11,778 bases of DNA from Oscillospiraceae bacterium (GTDB lineage: Bacteria; Bacillota_A; Clostridia; Oscillospirales; JAAYXM01), in NCBI GenBank assembly GCA_017408185.1, contig JAFQVE010000393.1, forward strand, positions 1 through 11,778, written 5' to 3'. The translations under genes and the position numbers were made by a program. Shown in pieces: positions 6,078-11,778 of this stretch (the stretch's first letter is position 1; every line of letters starts with the position of its first letter). The notes beneath the pieces were generated by a model, which did no database searches, was not told where the DNA came from, and saw nothing but the letters and a program-made list of their open reading frames with translations.

Positions 6078-6106
6078 ATGATACACCTACAAAAAAGGTT
6101 TGTCAA
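6078..6106 (-). promoter_or_regulatory. Predicted promoter of the mgtE leader
   Basis: On the minus strand there is a perfect -35 TTGACA (6106-6101), a 17 bp spacer and TATCAT (6083-6078, one mismatch to consensus). Predicted transcription starts near 6071, giving an mgtE leader of about 205 nt. The -35 box lies inside the stem of the upstream gene's terminator. Confidence 0.7.
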
Positions 6107-6128
6107 ACATTTTTTCTGACAAACCTTT
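6094..6128. terminator. Terminator after the ceramidase-family gene
   Basis: AAAGGTTTGTCA (6094-6105) and TGACAAACCTTT (6117-6128) form a perfect 12 bp stem with an 11-base loop. On the minus strand it is followed by a T-run (complement of A6 at 6091-6096), ten bases beyond the stop codon at 6139. On the plus strand it is also followed by T7, so it can act both ways. Confidence 0.8.
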
Positions 6129-6138
6129 ATTTTTTTAT

Positions 6139-7461
6139 TCACTTAATCGAATTGATTATTTCAAGCGAGGTGTCGATAAGCTTTTCTGCCGTACCTGCAA
6201 CATATCTTGCAGTCAAGACCTCATACCCTCCCTCGTCATATGCCGACTGCACAGGATAATATCCCTCATAGCCGTTGGCACAGCAAGCGGGCATTGTAAG
6301 CGTGAACGGAGACGCTTTCTTCACTTCTATTCCCACCTCACAGAAAGGCTCGCCCGGAAATCCCGCAAAAACCATATCACCTATCGCAACAGCAGTTACG
6401 ATAAGGTCGTGCGTATCAGGAAGCTGCTGCATTCCCGCAATAGTCGTCGCCTTTGCAAGCATTTCCCACTTTGCCTCTCCGCCGAGCTCCTGAAGCGTTT
6501 TTTCCTTGCCCACCTCACGGTAACGCCTTGCAAGCTCAAGTGCGGCGGGAACTTCTTCGGGATTTCCTTTATTATGAGAGACAGTGATCACCTTTTTTGC
6601 AAAGCGGATTTTGTCTCCCGGAATTTCTTTTGCGAGCTCATAGTTTGATATTACGGACATTGCAATTTTCTTGCCCATATATTTTGTGCGCTCGTATCCC
6701 CACACATAATCCTCGCGCTCCACAAACACATTATTTCCTCCGAGGTTTCCCTCTGTTCCGTTTATGTACATACAGAGAGAGTCCGGCACATTTTTCTCGT
6801 AAACCTCGCGCACGAACTTCGGATAGTCAGCAGAAAGCTTCTCGCCGCCGATGGTATCTGCGTGTACCTGAAAATTGATAATACCAATTTCTTTTTTGCC
6901 CTCACGCTTTATGATAAGAAGCTGTGATTGCTCATCCGGAACGCCGAGAGCGTAGTCGGTTTCCGGGTTCATATATCCCGGATTTGTGCGTACACTTCCG
7001 TCCTTCATGCGGAAGCGGCGGATGTGTGCCACATCATCTGCCTCGCCGCGGGTGTACAAAAGCTTTGCAGGAACTAAATCCGAAAAAGCCATGACGGCAG
7101 TATCTGCAATTCTCCTTATAAGCCAATTGCCGTATTCGGGATTTGGAAAGGTTTCTTTCGTTACGCCCGTCGCGGCAACAGCAGGACCGGTGTGCGTATG
7201 CGTACATGAGATAAACACTCCGTCAATATCTATATCAGCCGCTTTCGCTACCGCAGGGCGGAGAAGTGACATAAACTCCATATTCATCCCGATAACATCA
7301 ACGCTTATAACAACGGCTTTTTTCTCACCGTCATCAAACGCAACTGCTGTTGCAAGGAGCGAATCAATAACCCCCTTTGCATTCCGCTTCTCATAATATC
7401 CTTCAATGGAAATCCCGAGCGGTGGGGTTATATCACATCTTGCAAAACCTGCTTTTAACAC
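6139..7461 (-). CDS. Neutral/alkaline ceramidase-family (PF04734-like) hydrolase
   Basis: A 440-residue protein resembling the N-terminal catalytic domain of neutral ceramidases, Zn-dependent amidases. Candidate metal ligands are in place: SCTHTHTGP (85-93, H88/H90), NFQVHADTIGG (196-206, H200), FPGEPF (368-373, E371) and NGYEGYYP (396-403, Tyr401/402). The family's catalytic serine in its GDxSPN-like motif is not seen: the equivalent stretch appears to be NGTEGNLGGN (234-243), with Gly in place of Ser. There is no signal peptide and the length is well under that of secreted ceramidases, so this is likely a cytoplasmic enzyme with another substrate, perhaps an amide or N-acyl sugar. Translation begins at a GTG (7461) seven bases after AGAGGTG. 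It has its own promoter and terminator; nagA lies upstream on the same strand. The assignment to the family is firmer than any substrate. Confidence 0.82.
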   Translation of the reverse strand: MLKAGFARCDITPPLGISIEGYYEKRNAKGVIDSLLATAVAFDDGEKKAVVISVDVIGMNMEFMSLLRPAVAKAADIDIDGVFISCTHTHTGPAVAATGVTKETFPNPEYGNWLIRRIADTAVMAFSDLVPAKLLYTRGEADDVAHIRRFRMKDGSVRTNPGYMNPETDYALGVPDEQSQLLIIKREGKKEIGIINFQVHADTIGGEKLSADYPKFVREVYEKNVPDSLCMYINGTEGNLGGNNVFVEREDYVWGYERTKYMGKKIAMSVISNYELAKEIPGDKIRFAKKVITVSHNKGNPEEVPAALELARRYREVGKEKTLQELGGEAKWEMLAKATTIAGMQQLPDTHDLIVTAVAIGDMVFAGFPGEPFCEVGIEVKKASPFTLTMPACCANGYEGYYPVQSAYDEGGYEVLTARYVAGTAEKLIDTSLEIINSIK

Positions 7462-7493
7462 AAAGATACACCTCTTTTAATATTATCAAGACA

Positions 7494-7522
7494 AGTATAC
7501 TCTCCCGTTTTGTACCGGTCAA
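7494..7522 (-). promoter_or_regulatory. Predicted promoter of the ceramidase-family gene
   Basis: On the minus strand TTGACC (7522-7517), a 17 bp spacer and TATACT (7499-7494), each one mismatch from consensus. The leader would be about 26 nt. An inverted repeat abuts it immediately upstream (7523-7566). Confidence 0.7.
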
Positions 7523-7566
7523 TACAAAATCGGGCAAATCAGGCAAAGATTATGCCTGATTTTGTA
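7523..7566. repeat. Nested inverted repeat: nagA terminator and/or operator
   Basis: The arm GCCTGATTTTGTA (7554-7566) can pair with either of two partners: TACAAAATCGGGC (7523-7535, one mismatch) or AAATCAGGCA (7536-7545, a 10 bp stem with TGCCTGATTT at 7553-7562). The inner hairpin could end nagA transcription on the minus strand, although the T-tract after it is interrupted (ATTTGCCCGATTTTG). The outer arm directly abuts the next gene's -35 box, so a repressor or activator site is an alternative. Confidence 0.5.
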
Positions 7567-7613
7567 TATATGTTACCACAGTTTTTCGCAAAAAATAGCA
7601 TAATTGTTCATTT

Positions 7614-8747
7614 CTATGCTTTGTATACAACTTTTCCATCTACGATTGTCATAACGACGTTGAAATCATCGTCAAGTACAGTGAGATGCGCGCGCTTGCC
7701 AACATCAATCGAGCCGAATTTATCATACATTCCAAGCGCCTCGGCCGGATTTTTTGTAACACCGAGCATAGCATCCTCAAGCGGAATGCCAAGCGTTTTC
7801 ACCACATTGCGCAGCGCCTCGTTTGTGCGAAGCGAAGAACCGGCAAGGTTTCCGCCGTGGGTTCTTGCAACGCCGTCTTTCACGATAATCGGAAGCGGAC
7901 CGGACATATGCTCGCCGTCAGGAAGTCCCGCCGCAGCAATAGAGTCAGTAATGAAAACTATCCTGTCCTTACCCTTGCAACGGATTGCAATTTTCACAGG
8001 CTCAGGTGCAACGTGGAGAAAATCGCAGATAATTTCTCCGTATGCATCGTCGCGCACAAGGCTTGCGCCGAGGATTCCCGGCTCGCGGTGGTGAAGAGAC
8101 GGCATACAGTTATATGTATGAATCGCGATACTTGCGCCTTTGTCAAAGCCAGCATTTGCCTCTGCCGCCGTCGCCGCAGAGTGACCGCACGAAACCTTTA
8201 TTCCCTTTGACACGGCATATTCTATAACCTCAAGCGCGCCCGGAAGCTCCGGTGCAATCGCAAGCACGCGAAGGTGTCCCTGTCCGGCACTCAGAAGACG
8301 GTCTACATCCTCTTTTGCAGGAAGCGCGAGAAGGCTTTCTTCGTGTGCGCCCTTGTACTGATGCGACAAAAACGGACCCTCAAGATAAATTCCCGCTATG
8401 TTTGCCCCGCTCGTACCGAGACGTATTCTGTCGACAATACGTTTCTCCGCAACAACAAGATTATCCACGCTGTTTGTAACGGTTGTTGCGCAAAATTCCG
8501 CAACACCGCTTGCCGCATAAAAGCGCGACATTTCATCAAGCTCGTCTGTCGAAGCATCATCCGCTCCGAGGCCCGAGCCTCCGTGCGTATGCATATCAAC
8601 AAATCCGGGCAAAGTAATATATGCGGAAAGGTCAAGCTCTGCCTCGCCGTCAGCGCAAAATCCGGAAAATAAACCGTTTTGTGTTTCTATAATTCCGGGG
8701 TTTATCATTTTCCCCGCGCTGAAGCACCGTCCTACCCGTATCTTCAT
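7614..8747 (-). CDS. nagA: N-acetylglucosamine-6-phosphate deacetylase
   Basis: A 377-residue amidohydrolase that removes acetate from N-acetylglucosamine-6-phosphate to give glucosamine-6-phosphate in the cytoplasm, feeding glycolysis or cell-wall precursor recycling. The motifs are in the expected order: PGFVDMHTHGGSG (47-59; H53, H55), YLEGPFLS (121-128; metal ligand E123), GHSAAT (188-193; H189), HTYNCMPSLHHREPG (210-224; metal H210 and substrate-binding His), and FITDSIAAAGLPDG (265-278; catalytic D268). The start at 8747 follows AGGAGGT by seven bases. No nagB, sugar transporter or NagC/GntR regulator is adjacent. The downstream ceramidase-family gene has a separate promoter, so nagA is probably monocistronic. 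The divergent neighbour is yitT. Confidence 0.96.
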   Translation of the reverse strand: MKIRVGRCFSAGKMINPGIIETQNGLFSGFCADGEAELDLSAYITLPGFVDMHTHGGSGLGADDASTDELDEMSRFYAASGVAEFCATTVTNSVDNLVVAEKRIVDRIRLGTSGANIAGIYLEGPFLSHQYKGAHEESLLALPAKEDVDRLLSAGQGHLRVLAIAPELPGALEVIEYAVSKGIKVSCGHSAATAAEANAGFDKGASIAIHTYNCMPSLHHREPGILGASLVRDDAYGEIICDFLHVAPEPVKIAIRCKGKDRIVFITDSIAAAGLPDGEHMSGPLPIIVKDGVARTHGGNLAGSSLRTNEALRNVVKTLGIPLEDAMLGVTKNPAEALGMYDKFGSIDVGKRAHLTVLDDDFNVVMTIVDGKVVYKA

Positions 8748-8819
8748 AATAAAAACCTCCTGTATCGTTTGTTTATAATATTTTACTGCTGAATTTATAA
8801 AATTTGCATTATTTTATGC

Positions 8820-8848
8820 TTGATAACATCGGCATTTCGTGTTATTAT
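8820..8848 (+). promoter_or_regulatory. Predicted promoter of the yitT-nth gene run
   Basis: TTGATA (8820-8825), a 17 bp spacer and TATTAT (8843-8848), with an extended -10 TGT (8840-8842). Transcription would start near 8855, about 55 nt before yitT. No other convincing promoter was seen before 11173, so it may serve the whole run. I found no clear nagA promoter on the opposite strand in this gap. Confidence 0.6.
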
Positions 8849-8910
8849 AAAGTTAGCAATATATGTACTTTAATAAGTATACCACAAATTAAGCGGAAGT
8901 GACAACAAAA

Positions 8911-9783
8911 ATGAAAACAAATTTAAGAAAAACTATTCTGGACTATATTATCATTGCTGTCGGTGCATCTCTTTTTGCGGTTTCCTTCAATATGTTTATC
9001 GCAAGAAGTGAAACGCCCATTGCAATGGGCGGTATAACCGGCATATCAATGGTTATAAACTATTTCTTTCCCAAGCTCTCAATGGGTCTTTTAACCTTTC
9101 TTGTAAACGTTCCTTTTCTTGCGCTCGGTCTTTGGAAAATTGGCGGACGCTTTATGGCAAAAACTGTTTTTGCATCGGTAGTCCTCTCTCTTGCCATGGA
9201 TATTTCCGCCGCGTTTCCCGCGCTCACGCATGACCCTATGCTCTGCGCGATTTACGGCGGTATCGGAACGGGTGCAGGTCTCGGTCTTGTTTTTATACGC
9301 AACGGCTCTACCGCCGGCACCGATATTGTCGGGCTTGTTCTCAAGCAGAGATACACCGGCATCCCGCTCGGCAAGCTTGTTCTTGCGGCGGACACGGTGA
9401 TTGTTCTCTGCGCATCCTTTGCTTTTAAAAGCGCAAACAGCGTGCTTTTTGCCATTATCAAGATGTATGCCGCGTCAATCGCAACCGACGGCGTAATATA
9501 CGGTTTTACGACAGATAAGCTTGCGTATATTGTAACGGAAAAGACGGAAACTATAAGCAAGCTTGTCATTTCCGAGCTTCACCACGGAGCGACAATTCTC
9601 ACCGGTGAAGGAGCGTTTACAAACCTGCCGAGAAAGATGATTATGTGCGCAATAAACCCGAATCAGATAGGTCTTCTTAAGGAAATTGTACGTGAAAACG
9701 ACCCGGACGCGTTTATGATTGTTACAAACACACACGAGGTTCTCGGCTTCGGCTTTAAGCCCAATGTGAAAACAAATCTTTAA
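8911..9783 (+). CDS. YitT-family membrane protein with DUF2179 domain
   Basis: A 290-residue integral membrane protein. About five or six hydrophobic segments (near 12-30, 55-73, 84-102, 112-130, 155-172 and 178-196) contain the family motif GSTAGTDIV (132-140, usually GSTGGTDII). The cytoplasmic C-terminal DUF2179 domain (about 203-284) shows HHGATILTGEGAF (224-236) and the ending NDPDAFMIVTNTHEVLGFGF. The molecular function of YitT proteins is not established; a transport role is often supposed. ATG 8911 is preferred over the in-frame GTG at 8899 because GGAAGTGA (8895-8902) lies at the right distance only for the ATG. It is the first gene of the plus-strand run, 41 bases ahead of an ABC ATPase gene. 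Confidence 0.93.
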   Translation: MKTNLRKTILDYIIIAVGASLFAVSFNMFIARSETPIAMGGITGISMVINYFFPKLSMGLLTFLVNVPFLALGLWKIGGRFMAKTVFASVVLSLAMDISAAFPALTHDPMLCAIYGGIGTGAGLGLVFIRNGSTAGTDIVGLVLKQRYTGIPLGKLVLAADTVIVLCASFAFKSANSVLFAIIKMYAASIATDGVIYGFTTDKLAYIVTEKTETISKLVISELHHGATILTGEGAFTNLPRKMIMCAINPNQIGLLKEIVRENDPDAFMIVTNTHEVLGFGFKPNVKTNL

Positions 9784-9824
9784 ACCGGTTCTGACAGGCT
9801 AATTTCACCCCGGAGGATTTTTCT

Positions 9825-10484
9825 TTGATACGGATAGAACACCTGTCAAAAATCTACAAAATGCCTGACGGAGATGTGTATGCGCTGGATGATGTGAGTC
9901 TTCATGTACGGAAAGGCGAATTTTTAGCGATTGTCGGAACCTCAGGCTCGGGCAAGAGCACACTTATGAATATGCTCGGCTGTCTTGACAAGCCGACCTC
10001 GGGTAGTTACTTTCTGAACGGAGAGGACGTTCTCGCAAAAAAGCCGCGAGAGCTTGCCCGCATCAGAAACCGCGAGATAGGCTTTATCTTCCAGGGCTTT
10101 AATCTGCTTGAGAAAATGACAGCGCTTGAAAATGTTGAGATTCCCATGATGTACGCACACATCCCGCGAAAACAGCGGCGTGAGCTCGCAAAGGACGCTC
10201 TTTCTCGCGTGGGGCTCTCAAAACGGCTTTACCATCTTCCGTGCGAGCTTTCCGGAGGTCAGCAGCAACGCGTGGCAATTGCCCGCGCAATAACCCGCAC
10301 GCCGTCTGTCATTCTTGCAGACGAGCCTACGGGGAACCTTGATAAACCCACCACCAATGAAATTCTGAAAATAATAAAGGAATTAAACGCCGGCGGTACA
10401 ACCGTCGTCCTCATCACGCACGACTCCCACGTTGCAGAGTGCGCCGGCCGCGTTATAGAAATATCAGAAGGAAAAATAAAATAA
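9825..10484 (+). CDS. ABC transporter ATP-binding protein, MacB/LolD type, without a permease nearby
   Basis: A 219-residue ATPase of the MacB/LolD/FtsE-like group, which works with FtsX-like permeases in export or lipoprotein and peptide handling. All nucleotide-binding motifs are present: Walker A GTSGSGKST (38-46), Q-loop Q90, signature LSGGQQQR (142-149), Walker B VILADEPT (162-169) and switch H199. Translation starts at a TTG (9825), seven bases after a strong GGAGGA, and the N-terminus MIRIEHLSKIYK matches the family start, so the start is secure. Such ATPases are normally encoded next to their permease, but here the neighbours are yitT and a dCMP deaminase. Its partner is either elsewhere in the genome or absent. 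Pairing with the YitT-like membrane protein would be unprecedented and is only a speculation. Confidence 0.95.
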   Translation: MIRIEHLSKIYKMPDGDVYALDDVSLHVRKGEFLAIVGTSGSGKSTLMNMLGCLDKPTSGSYFLNGEDVLAKKPRELARIRNREIGFIFQGFNLLEKMTALENVEIPMMYAHIPRKQRRELAKDALSRVGLSKRLYHLPCELSGGQQQRVAIARAITRTPSVILADEPTGNLDKPTTNEILKIIKELNAGGTTVVLITHDSHVAECAGRVIEISEGKIK

Positions 10485-10503
10485 AACAGAGAGGTGTTTA
10501 CAA

Positions 10504-10995
10504 ATGGAGCGCAGAGACAAATTTAACTACTACCTTGACATCGCAGAAACCGTGCTGGAGCGCGGAACGTGTCTTCGCCGCAATTACGGCGCAATCATCG
10601 TAAGAAACGATTCAATCATATCCACCGGATATGTCGGTGCACCGAGAGGACGTGCAAACTGCTGTGACCTCGGCTATTGCCGCCGCGAGCAGCTTAAAAT
10701 CCCGCGCGGAGAGCGATATGAGCTTTGCCGTAGCGTCCATGCAGAAGCAAATGCAATAATCGCAGCACCACGCTCAGAGATGCTCGGCTCAACACTTTAC
10801 CTTGTCGGTAAGGACAAGCAGACAGGCGAGCTTATTCCCAACGCAAGCTCGTGTGCGATGTGTAAGCGTATGATAATAAACGCAGGCATCGAGCGCGTTG
10901 TCATCCGTAACACGCCTGACAAATACACAATCATTCTCGTATCAGACTGGGTTAAGAACGACGATTCTCTCGATGATAGCGTAATGGGATATTAA
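10504..10995 (+). CDS. dCMP deaminase-family protein (ComEB-like)
   Basis: A 163-residue zinc deaminase that is expected to convert dCMP to dUMP for dTTP synthesis. The catalytic zinc site is complete: HAEANAI (79-85; H79 ligand, E81 proton shuttle) and SCAMCKR (116-122; C117, C120). A cysteine-rich segment with C53, C54, C59 and C75 is typical of this clade. The usual GYNG motif near the substrate pocket reads GYVGAPRG (42-49), and the usual PCxxC reads SCAMC, so dCMP as substrate is likely but not certain. ATG 10504 follows GAGGTG by seven bases. The gene is 19 bases after the ABC ATPase and 18 bases before a small membrane protein, consistent with one operon. Confidence 0.92.
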   Translation: MERRDKFNYYLDIAETVLERGTCLRRNYGAIIVRNDSIISTGYVGAPRGRANCCDLGYCRREQLKIPRGERYELCRSVHAEANAIIAAPRSEMLGSTLYLVGKDKQTGELIPNASSCAMCKRMIINAGIERVVIRNTPDKYTIILVSDWVKNDDSLDDSVMGY

Positions 10996-11013
10996 GTAAT
11001 TGAGGTACATACC

Positions 11014-11169
11014 ATGAAAAAGTTTTTCTCATTTTTAAGTAAGCTGACAGCTTTTATTACGTTTGCCGGCGTAGTTCTCTATTGCGTTGCTTACTTTTTC
11101 GCATCGAAAACACGCCGGATAAATGAGCTTTTCACGAAAAAAGACTCATCTTCCGATGATGAGGAATAA
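11014..11169 (+). CDS. 51-residue single-pass membrane protein, unknown function
   Basis: A small gene beginning MKKFFSFLSKLTAFITFAGV and ending KKDSSSDDEE. One hydrophobic helix spans about 11-30, followed by a basic patch (SKTRR, 31-35) and a strongly acidic tail, which suggests an N-out or signal-anchor protein with its charged tail in the cytoplasm. A ribosome binding site GAGGT (11002-11006) lies seven bases before the ATG. Only 3 bases separate its stop from nth, and its last codons supply the nth ribosome binding site, so the two are translationally coupled. I do not recognise a family; it could also be a secreted or membrane peptide unrelated to its neighbours. Confidence 0.75.
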   Translation: MKKFFSFLSKLTAFITFAGVVLYCVAYFFASKTRRINELFTKKDSSSDDEE

Positions 11170-11172
11170 GAT

Positions 11173-11778
11173 ATGAAAATCCGTGACAGAGTTTTTGGAA
11201 TTGTTGAGGGTCTGAAGAAAGACTACCCTCAGGCTGAATGCTCGCTTAATTACGCCGAGCCGTATCAGCTTCTTTTTGCCACGCGCTTGTCTGCCCAATG
11301 CACCGATGCGCGGGTGAACATCGTCACAAAGGAATTATACGCACGCTTCACAACACTGCGTGAAATTGCGGAATGCGATATCGCAGAGCTCGAAAAGATC
11401 GTTCACCCCTGCGGTGTTTTCCGTATGAAGGCACGCGATATCCGCGCGTGCGCAAATGTTCTTATCGAAAAATTCGGTGGCGAGGTTCCCGATACTATGG
11501 AGGAGCTGCTTTCTCTTCCCGGTGTCGGAAGAAAAACTGCAAACCTCATTCTCGGCGATATTTTCGGAAAACCCGCAGTAGTTGCCGATACGCATTGCAT
11601 AAGAATATCAAACAAGCTCGGTCTCTGCAACAGCACAGATCCGAAAAAGGTGGAGCTCCGCTTAAAGGAAATAGTTCCTCCCGATGAGCAGAATATGCTG
11701 TGTCACCGCTTTGTCTGGCACGGCAGAGCCGTGTGCAGCGCAAGAAGCCCGAAATGCGAAGAATGCAGTATTAATAAA
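11173..11778 (+). CDS. nth: Endonuclease III, DNA glycosylase/AP lyase (3' end missing)
   Basis: The first 202 codons of endonuclease III, which removes oxidised pyrimidines from DNA and nicks the abasic site in base excision repair. The helix-hairpin-helix LPGVGRKTANLIL (115-127) holds the catalytic lysine K121, and VADTHCIRISNKLGL (137-151) holds the catalytic aspartate D139. The early SAQCTDARVN motif (40-49) is present. Three of the four iron-sulfur cysteines are visible (C188, C195, C198, spaced C-x6-C-x2-C); the fourth would fall just past the window end. About ten residues are missing compared with the roughly 210-residue family length. The ATG at 11173 follows GAGGA (inside the preceding gene) by about seven bases. 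It is the last visible gene of the plus-strand run. Confidence 0.97.
   Translation, partial: MKIRDRVFGIVEGLKKDYPQAECSLNYAEPYQLLFATRLSAQCTDARVNIVTKELYARFTTLREIAECDIAELEKIVHPCGVFRMKARDIRACANVLIEKFGGEVPDTMEELLSLPGVGRKTANLILGDIFGKPAVVADTHCIRISNKLGLCNSTDPKKVELRLKEIVPPDEQNMLCHRFVWHGRAVCSARSPKCEECSINK

Noticed and set aside
8899..8910. GTG 8899 as the start of yitT
   Set aside because: The GGAAGTGA binding site overlaps this codon and is correctly spaced only for ATG 8911.
1..11778. CRISPR array, tRNA/rRNA genes, prophage or defence system
   Set aside because: No regularly spaced repeats, no tRNA or rRNA-like sequence and no phage, nuclease-toxin or restriction genes were seen. Apart from the possible IS scar the region looks chromosomal and ordinary in gene content.

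Overview
The window looks like a chromosomal segment of an anaerobic, gut-type Clostridia (probably Oscillospirales/Ruminococcaceae-like). This is an inference from strong AGGAGG-type ribosome binding sites, GTG and TTG starts, moderate GC with A/T-rich intergenic gaps, and gene families typical of Firmicutes (MgtE, YitT, ComEB-type deaminase, AraC/Gfo pairs). No rRNA, tRNA, CRISPR array or intact mobile element was seen. Every gene appears intact except the two cut by the window edges.

Left part (1-4452): two copies of the same module stand side by side. Each has a Gfo/Idh/MocA-family NAD(P)-dependent oxidoreductase on the minus strand (83-1132 and 2492-3526), transcribed divergently from an AraC-family regulator on the plus strand (1250-2167 and 3634-4452). 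The two oxidoreductases are clear paralogues. Both divergent gaps carry a direct repeat with exactly 21 bp periodicity, placed at the same distance from the oxidoreductase -35 box. This is the geometry of an AraC activator site, so each regulator probably controls its neighbour and itself. A secreted protein starts just downstream of the first oxidoreductase (1-65, partial) and is probably co-transcribed with it. Between the modules (2168-2491) there is no gene, but there is a bidirectional terminator, a perfect 13 bp inverted repeat and a possible insertion-sequence end remnant.

Middle part (4515-8747, all minus strand): mgtE (magnesium channel/transporter), a ceramidase-family (PF04734-like) hydrolase, and nagA (N-acetylglucosamine-6-phosphate deacetylase). 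The hydrolase and mgtE each have their own recognisable promoter. The mgtE leader is the most unusual region. A near-consensus promoter, embedded in the upstream gene's terminator, drives a leader of about 205 nt. The leader holds a 25-codon ORF with its own ribosome binding site, a long stem-loop overlapping the end of that ORF, and a hairpin that sequesters the mgtE Shine-Dalgarno. I could not match it to the M-box magnesium riboswitch, so it is a candidate undescribed control element.

Right part (8911-11778, all plus strand): a tightly packed run of a YitT-family membrane protein, an orphan MacB/LolD-type ABC ATPase with a TTG start, a ComEB-type dCMP deaminase, an unrecognised 51-residue single-pass membrane protein, and endonuclease III (nth, cut by the window end). 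An extended -10 promoter precedes yitT, and the short gaps suggest one housekeeping operon.
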